Shown: positions 11,525-23,200 of the stretch, one piece after another
How positions within the stretch are numbered: position 1 is the stretch's first letter
Layout: each line of letters starts with the position of its first letter
Source of the DNA: Agrocybe praecox
Lineage: Eukaryota > Basidiomycota > Agaricomycetes > Agaricales > Agrocybaceae
Reading direction: 5' to 3'
NCBI GenBank assembly: GCA_964017145.1
Contig: OZ024848.1
Coordinates: 12,501 to 76,500, forward strand
DNA length: 64,000 nt
Notes under the pieces: generated by a model
Databases searched by the model: none
Told to the model about the DNA's origin: nothing
The model's input: the letters and a program-made list of their open reading frames with translations, nothing else
Program-made: the position numbers and the translations under genes

Positions 11525-14500
11525 TCAAAGCGGAATAGGCCTCTGCATTCTCCCACCAGCAGGCGACGACGACGTCGAAATCGAAGAAGGCGCAAACACC
11601 GACGACGGGACTCTCATCCTCGAGTTCAAGCTCGCACCACCCACACCACCACCACCACCCAACGCCGAACTCGAACTCGAGCGATAAACCATCCCCGTCC
11701 CCGTCCTCGGCTTTGGTTTTGGGCGTGCGATGCCCGACGTTGACGACGTTAACAACGCAGGATTCGACGTCATCGGCAGCGAAAGTGCGGAATCACCCAA
11801 CGGCGGCGACCTCGGCGAGCGCAACGAGGACAACGAAGAGCGCGACGCCAGGCTCATCGAGGACGAAGAATTCGAATTCGAAGTGGACATGGAGAGCGGG
11901 ACGAATGAGGGAGAAGGGACGGGTACGGCTGGTCTGTCGCCTCCTCCTATGCCAGCACCGTTACCACTCCGAGCAGCAGCAGCCCTAGGAAGCTGCAAAG
12001 GCCTCACTTTCGGCGAGAGAGGTGTGTTAGACGACGGTATGAACGTCGTCGTCGTCGTCGCACCCGAAACAGGCGTCGACATCGCTGAAGCAGCAGAGTA
12101 CGTCCTAGGTCTCGAGAACGCCAGTCTGCTACTCGACGGCATCTTCTTGAGTCCACCGGGGGGTAAGGGCGGTAGTGTCTTATCCCTACCACTCGTAGTC
12201 GTCTCCATCAAATCCTTCGGTGTATCCGGCATAGGGATGCTACTAACAGTAGAAGCGGTCGATGAGGGGGTGTTGTTCATATCCGCATCATCAGGAGCGG
12301 TAGGAGCGGTCGTCCTCTTCCGATTCCCAACAGGCGTATCCAAAGCAAAAGAGGACGACGCATTCGAAGCCATCGAGTCCCTACTAGCATTCGCATTCGG
12401 TGTGCTAGGAGGACCTCGACTCCTCCTCTCCACCGACCCAAGACTACTCGTGCTCGTCCTAGTGGTCCCACTCCGCCGGGACGTCGGCGGGCCTCTCGAA
12501 GGTAACCTGTTCCTCTGTCTCTGAGCCCACTCTCCCGACTTTTGCAACGTATGATCTTCCTGTCCATCATCATCAAAGTCGTTCTCGTCGTCAAGGAAAT
12601 CATTCTCCCGCATCTCATCGTACTCGTCAAATGAGCTCGAGAGCATCAACGCCCGATGCTCTCTCTCCGTCTCAAGGAGCGCACCAGAGCTGACAGAGCG
12701 CGAAAGTGGGTGGCTGGTTTTCCTACTGCTCCCACGACCGACATTTGAAGCCGATGAGCGACGAGAGAGGTCTAATTTCGAGAGGCGGCGCGTAAGTGGT
12801 GAAGGTGCATCTTCGTCTTCGCTGAAGAGAATATAAGGATAAACTAAACCAAAACAGGACATCATAACTAACCTATCACTCCATCCAAGCCCAGTAGTCA
12901 ACCCGATACCGCCTCTGAGCAGTCGACCGTCACGATGACGAACACGACGCATAGGGGTGTTCCTATCGTCTTTCATGATACCAGACTTGGTCATCATAGA
13001 AGCTTTCAAGCAAATTAGTACAGAAAATAAAATAGAGAAAAGCAACGCACTATTCGAAGCAACACTCATGATGCTCCCCGGTCTGCCAGAAGGATCGAGG
13101 GGCGTACCATCTCTAGAAGGCAACAACTTTGAATGGGGCGATAGCAAGCCATGGCGAACCATCAAGTGTCTGTTATAGTCGGTCAACACACAAAGAAAAA
13201 GAAGAAAAAGAAAACGAACGGCAAAGGGGTATGCAAATCAAGACTCGAATCCGAATCGCCCTCACCCTCCAACACCCTCTCCAGCTCATACCCCGGCACA
13301 CTATCCACCACCATCGACGACGACAGGATCCCCTCACTCATCACCCTCCTCTTCGGCATCCCCACGCTCGTCGTCATCTTCTTCCTCGCCGGTAAACTCC
13401 CATGAGACTTGACTCTCTGCCTCGAATTCTCCCCCGAGCGCGATCCAGACGCAGCACTCGTCGATTTCGATAAATTCGGACGAGGGGTTTTCGAAAGGAT
13501 AGTATCGATATCAGGACTAACCGACCTCTCCTTCCTCGAACTCGAAGGAAAATCAACCGACCCAGACGCAGACCCAATACTCCCCGTCCCAGTCCCAGTC
13601 CTCCTGATAACCCTACTCTTCGTAGGCCACCTCCCTCTCTCCCTCTCCTCTTCCCTCTGTTTCCTCTCCTTATCCTCCTCGCGTACACCCAGCTCATCCA
13701 GGGTCATCTCCCCCCTCTCCTCCTCCACAACCTCAGTCTTCACAACCTTCGTAACCAAAATCACCCCCAAGTCCGAGGGGAGGCCCAACCCAATTTTCGG
13801 ACGCACACTCGCAAACGGACTCGCATCCAGCACAGTGGGCGTAACAGGCGTCGTAGGCGTCGTCGTCCCATCTTCCTCTCCCTCTCCTCCTCCCGGTACT
13901 GTCAACGTCAATGGACCTTTACTTCCGCTCGCACCACCACCACCCCCAGGCAACGGCGGTAAACCCACCACCGGCTCTGGCAACGGCTCCCTCGCAGCAA
14001 CCGCCGCCCGACTCCTCGAGCGCCCATTCAGAGCCCTCCTCAACCCCTCGCTCCTCGTTCGCTCCGCCCGTCTTCCAAACCTGGTATCCTTGATAGACGG
14101 CGACCTCGTAGCGGACGTCTCAGAGTCCTCGTTCGTCAGAGCCGACGTGGTCGATACAGCAGACCCAGGCGTCATAGGTGAGAACGAATCTTCCTCCGAG
14201 AACTGCGTAGTCGTCGAAAGCGAGCTCGGTAGTCCTGCATCACCAGAGAAATACGAATCGGCCATCATCGTCGGGGGTGGCAGTGGTCTAGTAGTGGCAT
14301 TATGATTTGAGGGTGTGGATGTCGGGGGTGCGAATTTCGAATTATACCCCGACGCAGACATGGAAGTAGACGCTGAAGTAGAAGCATACAAAGACGAATC
14401 CAAAGGCCCATACATCGTATCAGGGTCAATAGGATCCGCGAGCGACTTTTGGTGATAATGGTGGTGCAGCCTCTCCCCTCCTTCCCGCGCGTGCTGTCGT

Positions 14501-15675
14501 GGTGGTAACGAAGACTGATCACCCTCACCACCATCCCCATCAACCCCACTTAACACCTGTCGCATGTCTATCTCGCTGATGCTCTCGTTCGGGTGCGTGT
14601 GAGTCCGCGTCTGTTTTTCACCCCTCCGAGTGTGCTGCGAATTCAAACTCGACGAAAAACCATTGAGCTGTTGTTGGTGTCGTGCAGGCGAGGGCAAAAT
14701 GAATGGCGGTACTCGTCGCCCTCCTCCATCGTCATCGTCATCCTCGATATCAGACAACAACATCGGCATGGGAGAAATCGTCATTCGCGTGAGTTGTTGT
14801 TGTTCTTGACGCTGATGTTGATATTGATATTGATGCACCTCGCGTTCCTGGTCGTGCTCCAGCGGTATATGTACTTCGTGTCCAGATGTATTCCTAGTAG
14901 CAGAGCCCCACCCAGAGGAAGAAGGGGCATTCAAAGTCGAATGTGAGGGCCCAGCACCAGCCGTCGATATTGAAATTACCGGCCTGGAGCTAGAAGGCGG
15001 AGGACCAGGAGCAAGACCAGTCCTTTTCGAAGAAGGGCTAGACGTGGGTGACTCCCGACTCGTCGTCGTAGGTGGTAAAGACGCAACACTCGTCCTTACA
15101 CTAGCATACCCAGGCCCCTCGGCACTCCATGCGCTCCCAAAACTTGTCACCGACTCGCGACTCCGCGCGCTACTCGCACTCAAAACCGACTCGCGGCTCC
15201 TTCCACCAGCACCGGCACTGCTACTCGCAGTCGAATACTTGCTCGACCTCCTCGACCTGCTCCCCGCCACCGACGAGAGGAGGATGAGCTGTTCGTGTTC
15301 TGATATCCGAGACGGACCTGGAACGGGCGGGAGGGGCGTCAATGGCGGGCCTGTAGGTGGGGGGTTGGCACCAGCACTCGCAGGTGTCGTAGGCGTTGGC
15401 GGGATGTGCGTAGGCGGAACAGGAAAAGCCTCGAGGAGGAGAGGAACAACGAGCGGACGTTTGGAGTTGGAAGGACGCGATGGCATTGTATATCCCGATG
15501 TCAATGTCAATGTCGAATTGGGCGTTGATAATGCGGATTTGGCTGATGTTGCTGCTGTTGGAAAAGAAGTGGTGGTGGTGGCAGAGGTGGCGGTGGTTGT
15601 CGCTGTCGTTGTCGTAGCCGTATGTCTAGTCGCAGTCGTAGATGTAGTAATAGTAGCAGTAGTAGAAGCAAACAT
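11525..15675 (-). CDS. large Ser/Pro/Arg-rich disordered protein (hypothetical)
   Basis: Two long minus-strand frames join through three short introns (about 13170-13219, 13003-13065 and 12822-12872) into one reading frame of 1,328 residues. The exon lengths sum to a multiple of three, which supports the model. The N-terminus is a Thr/Ala/Ser tract. A more ordered-looking part follows (LVVPLLLEAFPVPPTHIPPTP; SEHEQLILLSS). Next come long stretches of SRSRRSSKYS-like, poly-Gly, SxR and PPLPP motifs, then a final SSSS/SNSNSSSS low-complexity tail. An apparent hydrophobic segment in the second frame is translated intron, not a membrane helix. Many RxxS and SP sites suggest heavy phosphorylation, and the PPLP runs suggest SH3 or WW partners. 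No catalytic domain is visible and no function is assigned. Confidence 0.7.
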
Positions 15676-18344
15676 TAAGCAAGAAAAAAGAAGAAGAATC
15701 TGAAAGAAACGACGGCGACGACGACCATTCGGAGGGAAAGACTAGAACATAAACCCGAATTCCATTTTCCATTCTTTTAGTTTCCTTTTTGGGACATACA
15801 GACCCCCTAAAAAAATCGTGTTTAATTCTGATCTGATTCGGACTCGGTCATGTTCTGTCTGCCTCCGTCGTCATCACCGGCGGCGTTTATTGGCGGATTA
15901 TCTAGGATCCTCATCCTTGTCCCATCCCTCGGGTCTACTGTCATCCACCACTCTTTCATTGTGCATAACCCCCATGGGCATCCTCATTGACTCGGGTCTC
16001 GCCGCACCATCGTACAAACAAGCTGTTTGCACACCAGCAGATCATGGGCATCCCATCGCCGACAGTGACTCGGGTCTCGCCGCACCGTCGTACAAACAAG
16101 CTGTTTGCACACCTCCGAAGTGTCCACCCTCCCAGCAGCACGATCTCATAGCTATAGAAACCCACGTACTGTAATTCAACGCAAGTCGCAAGGGACAACT
16201 TAATTCGCGCCGTACTCGTCGTATCCGACATGAACGCCATCCATTCATTAATACAGAAAATTTTCACTTTTCACTCGTCTTCCTCGGCGAGGCTTGCGTA
16301 GTCCATTCTATAGCAAACGGAGCACTGCCCGTCCATGTTTTCGAGCACCATGAAGCCCTCGCATGCCCGTCCCTTTCATCCCATCCTATCCGCATCCATC
16401 TCGAGAACTCTGCCTAACGACAACGACGGCTTACGCACCCTGGCACAGAACGTCGCGCTATGCCATACGCCTTCTATTTCCATCCGACTTCCCTTCCTCC
16501 TTTCATTTACACTACCTTCCCTTCCCTCCCTTTTCACTTGTCACTTCAATTTTAGCGCTCAGCCCTTTCGACCAAGTAATCCAAGAACGCCAAGCGCTCG
16601 TCAGGATCAGGAGCACAGCTTTCCTTCCTTCAGAGTCTTCTCTTCCACTCAAGTTAACTCGGCACACCACCCTCACGCCCAACTGATCATCCATCCTATC
16701 CCATCCAACCCACTCACCCCACACCCAACCCAACTTCGATCAACGAAAAAAAAAAAAACCAAACCCCCAAACCTCGCATGTCATGTCATGTCAAATGTCA
16801 AATATCATGTCAATCAAGCCATAATTACCTCCTTACCTCACATGAATGACGTCCTCCCTCTTCTCTTCTTCCCAACTCGTCCCCTTCTCTGCGGCGCGCT
16901 TCTAGACTCGACCCCTCTCTCATCTTCTCTTCTGTCGCCGACGCCCTGGCCCTGTCGTCGTCTTCTCATCTTCTCAGACTCCTCGTCCTTTCCCAAGGGA
17001 GTTAGAGGCAAATAGACGAACGAACGCTGCGCAGGGACCCAGGAACAGGAACAGGCACAACCGCCATATATAGTCTTGACTCTTGCACGACGGCGACGAT
17101 CCCCAAGTAAAGTACGTGCTCGCTCGTGGGTGGGTGTGTGCGATATTCATAAAGAGCAGATGTCGTTGGTGCCATTGACGTTGGGATTGCTCGAATTTCG
17201 TAAACGTTGTACTCCGTGTCTTCGATAATGGATGATATCGATATCGATCTTTATTTTTCTATCTCCTCCCTCCACTCGTCGTCCCATCTTCTCGTCAACC
17301 CGTCATCTCGTCGTCCCAAGGCCCACCGTCAAGGCTCAAACACCGGAGTCGACTGACCATCTCGACTTTCAACGCTGCACATACAGCGTGCTGTACGTAC
17401 GTACATGCATACCCGGGTATGTCCCCATGCGCGATGATCATCCATACCGATAAAGAGTGCTAATTTTAATAATTCTAGAGTACGTGATACCACGAGTAGA
17501 GAACACGATCATGACGTTGGTGGCATTGACAGGGATTATTGGGGTTGGGATCGTCGCGGACGACGCCCGAATTCGATTTTCGTAGGTAAATACCCCCTGT
17601 AAGTACCGACTCTGCGTTATCGTTACTTTGAACTGACATCGATCCAATCGATCCTTTCTAGATTAGCCGATGCTGGATCGTGAAGTGGAGTTAGGTCAAG
17701 TTGATTCCCATCGCACCATCATCTACCATCCAATGGTCCAACAAAAAACAAAAACCCGAGTCGCGCTCAAAATTAGTGTCCAATCGCACGACTCGGACGG
17801 TATCTATCGATATCTCTCACACACCACCCATTACTTCGACACTCCGAGTTTTCAAGAGGAGAAAATGATGAAATGAGTAAGGGAATTCGAGAAAAAAAGA
17901 TCGATCGTTCCCGTCAATCGCCGCTAATTATTCACATCTACATATAGGGAAATGTACGTACGTATAGTACATAATATCAAAAACAAAAACAAAAAAGCCA
18001 ATGGTCCAGGTGTATAGCCATCGTAGACGAGCGCCCATTCTCTTGGAATGATGAGGATGGGCGCTAACGCGCACGCAGCCCATCATCGTAGTTCGCAACT
18101 TGTTATTTGATATCTCATTCAACATCCGTTGTCTTGATACTTCTCAATGATGATGTAGACTCCTTCAAACTTGCTGGAGTTGCTACCGCTCTAACTCTAT
18201 CCATGCGTTGATCACTCTTCCCAAAAAGCGGAATAACAAAAAATTCATAACGAGAAAAAAAAACCTGCAACCAATCCACCTACTCCTCGTCCATCCTATT
18301 CTCCCAAAAAAAAGCACGAACACGAACAAAGAGTAGATCAAAAA
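15676..18344. other. intergenic region with promoter of the large gene
   Basis: Pyrimidine-rich, polymorphic-looking sequence. Plus-strand frames such as 16335-17015 are low-complexity Ser/Pro/Leu readings of CT-rich DNA without a recognisable domain. A palindromic ATATCGATATCGAT lies near 17233. The upstream part presumably carries the promoter and 5' UTR of the minus-strand gene ending at 15675. Apart from the direct repeat listed separately I see no further feature. Confidence 0.4.
15988..16113. repeat. 48-bp direct repeat, two copies
   Basis: TGACTCGGGTCTCGCCGCAC... to GTTTGCACACC occurs at 15988-16035 and again at 16066-16113 with a single A/G difference. Each copy is preceded by CATGGGCATCC, so the real unit is about 75-80 bp. 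It is a small local tandem duplication without coding capacity that I can support. Confidence 0.8.
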
Positions 18345-18440
18345 GGGCCTGACCGGGAATTGAACCCAGGACCACCACCATATAAGACTTTAGCTTAAGC
18401 GCCGCCCAAAGGAGGTATCATGCGACTAGACCACCAGGCC
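18345..18440 (-). tRNA. tRNA-Pro (anticodon TGG) with intron
   Basis: On the minus strand the acceptor GGCCTGG pairs with TCAGGCC (last pair G-U) before discriminator C. The D arm is GTC...GAT. The anticodon loop TTTGGG gives TGG, and an intron of about 24 nt follows position 37 (CGGCGCTTAAGC...). The T arm is CTGGG-TTCAATT-CCCGG. The anticodon stem CCTCC/GGTGG has one T-T mismatch, which could mean a weak or decaying copy. A run of five T follows as Pol III terminator. Confidence 0.88.
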
Positions 18441-18779
18441 GATGTCGGAACGTCTGTACGCGTGGCTATTTTCGGATGGGGACGCTCCCGAGTTGATCAA
18501 GCTTGTGGTGCGGTCTAGCGTATATCGTATTAACGGCTCGCTTCCAGGCTCGCTCGTTATGATCATGTTCTTGAGGTGGTGGCGTCCTCGACCCGCTATT
18601 TCCATCAAAGCAAAACACAGAGTATCCCGATGCCGAATACTCGGAGCAAAGCTTCTTGATCCGCAACCACCACGTGCACAGCCACCGCAGTACTAGATAC
18701 TCTGGCCCCTCGACACGTAGTAAGGCATCGTAGAGCGAGAATTACATTACTTTAAACGCGCTGTTATACACGCAAACAC

Positions 18780-20261
18780 ATGAATACAAACTCACCCAAC
18801 AATAAAAATGGCACCCCCCCGGGTAACGGGAAATCAGGTCCCAACACGAGAAGCCATGACGCCCAAATCGCGACCAAACGAGATGCTATTACACACCTCA
18901 AGTCGCTGACAATCCTGGGAGAAGATGACAACCACGAGACCGTGCGAGGGATAGCAATTGGACTGAGGAGATTTGCGGGAATTATTAAACCTGCCATGGG
19001 ACCTCTGGACATTAGAAGGACAATGTCGGCACTGGCTCTACTTTTAGACTCGCTGCCCGGCACTACAGTATCAACGGCCGATCAGTTGAAGGAGACAACG
19101 GTTAAGGCGATAGAGGAGGCTAAGGAGGAGCTGAAGAAGACCGTACAGGAAGAAATGGAGAAGATGCGAACTATTGCCGAGGCCACCAATGCCAAGGTGA
19201 ACGAGAACTTCGCCGGATGGCAAAACCCACCCCCACACCTCCCTCCAAAACCGACCTACAGTAGCATAGCCGCAGGCGCGATATCGGCAGATGCCCGGCT
19301 CGTAGCTCAGAGAGCTATCCAAGATCGACAAGTTCTACTCAAGATAGAAGGTACAGACGGGGTGATTCGGCACGAGATGGACATTCAGGAGACGAAGAAA
19401 GCCATTCAAGAGGAGATCGACAAGTTGGAAGGAGCACACAAGATACGACTCGTTCAAAAAACAAGAGAAAAGGGTATACTATTGGAAATGGCTTCCGAGG
19501 AAGGAGCCGCCTGGCTGCGCGACGCCATCAAGCAAGGACATCTGTCCCAGGTTCTGGGCACCACAGTGAAGGACAGGCAGCACCACGTATTGGTCAAATT
19601 TGTACCCATCACCTTTAACGAGGATATGGAAATACAGGACGTACTCGACGACAACAATATTGACCCTCAAATGTTTATGAAAGCACGATGGCTCAAACCT
19701 AAGCATCGAAGGCGCCCCGAGCAAAGAAGCGGACACATGGTATTCACATTTAACAACAGAGACCAAGCTAACGAGGTTCGCATTAGGGGCATAATTATCC
19801 ACTCCCAACGACGACAAGTAGAGCGCATGAAAGATGAACCCACACGCTGCCTCAAGTGCCACAAGTATGGCCATATAGCAAGGATATGCGAAGAGAAGGA
19901 CGAAACGTGCGGAACATGTGGTACCAAAGGCCATCGCACCGACGCATGTCAAGACAAATCCAAGACCTATTGCGTCTCATGCAAAAAGGACGACCACAGC
20001 AGCTGGGACAGGGCTTGCCCCACCTTCATTCGGAAGTGCGAGGAATACGACAGGAAACACCCCGAGAACACCCTCCCCTATTTCCCATCGACTGAACCGT
20101 GGACATGGACACCCAGCAACGGCCCCGAAATCACAACCAGGCCACTATCACAACGCGCAAGGAAAGTGGAGTTAAAGCAGAAACGAACCAACGGATCATC
20201 CTCAACAGAAAAGAGTGCCAAAGAGACAGAAAACAGCGGTGACCCTACAGATTCTCAATGA
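18780..20261 (+). CDS. LINE ORF1 (Gag-like, zinc-knuckle protein)
   Basis: A 493-residue RNA-binding ORF1 protein. The N-terminal part is Asn/Gly-rich and basic. Residues about 100-150 are Glu/Lys-rich and likely coiled coil (EAIEEAKEELKKTV-type heptads). A central region (about 190-350) resembles the RRM-like part of other LINE ORF1 proteins. Three Cys/His knuckles follow at about 357-415: CLKCHKYGHIARIC, CGTCGTKGHRTDAC and CVSCKKDDHSSWDRAC. The C-terminus is basic and Ser/Thr-rich. Its role is to coat LINE RNA in the retrotransposition particle. Its TGA overlaps the ATG of ORF2 in ATGA. Confidence 0.9.
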   Translation: MNTNSPNNKNGTPPGNGKSGPNTRSHDAQIATKRDAITHLKSLTILGEDDNHETVRGIAIGLRRFAGIIKPAMGPLDIRRTMSALALLLDSLPGTTVSTADQLKETTVKAIEEAKEELKKTVQEEMEKMRTIAEATNAKVNENFAGWQNPPPHLPPKPTYSSIAAGAISADARLVAQRAIQDRQVLLKIEGTDGVIRHEMDIQETKKAIQEEIDKLEGAHKIRLVQKTREKGILLEMASEEGAAWLRDAIKQGHLSQVLGTTVKDRQHHVLVKFVPITFNEDMEIQDVLDDNNIDPQMFMKARWLKPKHRRRPEQRSGHMVFTFNNRDQANEVRIRGIIIHSQRRQVERMKDEPTRCLKCHKYGHIARICEEKDETCGTCGTKGHRTDACQDKSKTYCVSCKKDDHSSWDRACPTFIRKCEEYDRKHPENTLPYFPSTEPWTWTPSNGPEITTRPLSQRARKVELKQKRTNGSSSTEKSAKETENSGDPTDSQ

Positions 20262-23200
20262 ATGACCCATCTGACGAATTCACGCAGGACACTTCAAGGC
20301 ACCTAAGGATTCTACAGGCCAACCTCTGCCACTCCGACCCAGCGCATCTACACCTTCTAAACGACAAAGCGGCACACGAATGGGACATACTAGCAATACA
20401 AGAACCACACACAACTTACTTCCAGTCCATCCGCACACCTAACGGTTTTCGACAAATCTATCCAGATAGCAAACTTCGACAAAGAGAAAAGGCCAGATCT
20501 GCGATATGGGTCAACTCCGCTATCAGCACCAACTCCTGGAAAGCGATCGACATCCCGGGAACTGTCGACATCACAGCCGTACAACTGGAAGGCGAATACG
20601 GTGTATTGACTATATTCAATATCTACAACAGCTGCACCGACGACAAAGCCGAACGCGCGCTAGACCGGTACCTCGACACACACAAAAATGAAATATTCGG
20701 ACAAGGCAAAAATGTGATTTGGTGCGGCGACTTCAATCGCCATCACCCGCTATGGGACGACGATGCAGACGACCGGTTGTTCACCTCTAATGCGATGGAA
20801 GCTTCCCTACGACTCATCCAGCTCCTAGCCAAATGGGACATGTCAATGCTCCTGCCCAAAGGGATCCCAACACTGCAACATTGGGTGACGAACAAGTACT
20901 CTAGACCCGACAATGTATTCGGGACGAAGGAGCTTATGGATCAAGTGGTCAAATGCGACACTCTTCCCGAACGACGACCAGTCAAGACAGACCACATCCC
21001 AATTGTGCTAATTCTCGATATCTCAAAAACACCAGCACCAACCACACCAATCAAAAACTTCCGAATGACTGACTGGACAGCATTCCGAGAAGAGCTTGAC
21101 AGAAGAATCGAAAAAGCACCGGTGTGGACGGATATCCATGATGAAAACGAGTTCAATAGGCAAGTTGAGACACTAACAACCATAATTCAGGAAACCATCG
21201 AAGCAAAGGTGCCGCTCAGCAAGCCCAACTCTCTATCGAAAAGATGGTGGACGAAGGAGCTTGACCAGATGAAGAAGGAGGGTAACCGACTAAGTAGAAC
21301 CTCATACAAGTTCAGAGCCCTTCCCGACCACCACTCACACCATGAATACAAGGAACATAGAAAGATTTTCGCAGACGCCATAACTAGAGCTAAGAGACAG
21401 CATTGGGAAGATTTTCTCGAAGAAGCGACCGAAAGAGAAATGTGGATTGCAAACAAGTTCATAAAAGAGCCAGTCGGCGATGGAGGTCGACCCAGGATAC
21501 CCACTCTCAAAGTCAGCACACCAGAAGGCCAGAAGGAGGTGTCCTCCAACGAGGAGAAGGCCAGAGCTATCGCCACATCTTTCTTCCCGCCAAAACCTGC
21601 AGATTCGAACATACCTAGAGACCCTCAATATCCGCCCCCACTGAAGGCCTCCTTGCCCATCACCCAGATGCGGGTGGCAGCACATGCGAAATCATTATCA
21701 CCATGGAAGGCCCCAGGCCTAGACGGTATCCCCAACTCGGTCATAAGAGAATGTGCTGACGAATTATCCCCCCATCTAGCTCGAATATACACAGCAGCCA
21801 TCGAACTCAACCTATATCACCAATCATGGAGAGACTCCATCACATGCGTCCTCAAGAAGCCAGGCAAGCCCGACTACCAGGTACCTAAAGCCTACAGGCC
21901 GATTGCCCTGCTATCAACCATGGCGAAACTGCTCTCCGCAATTGTCGCTGACGACATGTCTCGATTGATCGAACAATACAAATTACTACCAAACAACCAC
22001 TTCGGAGGAAGACCAGGCCGCACAACCACCGATGCGCTACACTACCTCATACACCGGATAAAGTCAACATGGCGTAACGGCAAAGTGGTATCAGTCCTAT
22101 TCCTCGACGTCGAAGGCGCATTTCCGAATGCAGTTACCGACCGTGTACTTCACAACCTACGAAAACGAAGAATACCTGAACCATACGTGCAGATGATTGA
22201 CAGCATGCTCAAGAACAGAAGGACAAAGCTTCGATTCGATGATTTTCTTTCTGAATTTCGGGCCATAGATAACGGTATAGGGCAGGGTTGCCCACTTTCA
22301 ATGATCATTTATATTCTCTATAATGCAGACTTACTAACCATACCAGAAGGTGACGACGAAGATGCGATTGGATATGTTGACGACGCAATTCTCATAGCTA
22401 TCGGCAACTCATTTCAAGAGACAGTCGACAAACTCAAAGACATGATGGTTCGTGAGGGAGGGGGCTTCCAATGGTCCTCGGAACACAACTCACGTTTCGA
22501 AATCACCAAAGTCGCAGTCATGCACATGTCTCAAGGAACTGGTCGAAAAGAAGACGGCACCAAAGCCAAGTTACACGAGCTAGCACCACCTCTGATCCTA
22601 CGTGGCACTACCATAGAGGCCGTCAAGACATACAAGTACCTCGGCGTACTAATTGACCCAGAACTGCGCTGGAAAGCCCAAACTATGCGTGCGGTCGAAA
22701 AAGCGACCAAATGGGTAATGCTATTCAAAAGACTGACAAAACCTTCTACAGGAGTACGACTTAAGCTGATGCGACAGCTGTACCTTGCAGTTGGGGTGCC
22801 AAAAATGACCTACGCATTAGATGTCTGGTACACCCCTCCCCACAAGAGAGTTGGCAAGAAAAGGAACAGTGGATCAGTGACCGCTTTGCGACTAATGACA
22901 AAAATTCAAAGAATGGCAACCATTGCAATAACGGGAGCATTACGCTCGACAGCAACAGACACCCTAGATGCACACGCCAACATCCCACCTACCGCAGTGA
23001 TGTTGCGATATATATGTAGACGAGCACTAATCCGACTCTGTACAATAGATAAATCACACCCCCTGCATTACCACACAGCTAACCCAACAAAGATACGACC
23101 AAAACCTCAGCCCCATGAAGCACCAATCACCAAATTGAGAAGAATATTCGACATTGACCCAGCAAAGGTCGAAAAGATAGGCAGGCCCACCTACAACATC

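Noticed and set aside
11730..12524. 264-codon plus-strand ORF opposite the large disordered protein
   Set aside because: Antisense shadow of a GC-rich Ser/Pro/Gly exon; the minus strand has consistent introns and a full gene model.
12957..13189. apparent transmembrane segment (LLFSILFSVLICL) in the large minus-strand protein
   Set aside because: It lies in a GT-AG intron; splicing removes it and keeps the frame.
13409..14305. 298-codon plus-strand ORF
   Set aside because: Also antisense to the long exon at 13.2-15.7 kb; only Ser/Pro/Val low-complexity composition.
16335..17015. 226-codon plus-strand ORF upstream of the large gene
   Set aside because: Reads CT-rich intergenic DNA; no domain, no introns, biased composition.
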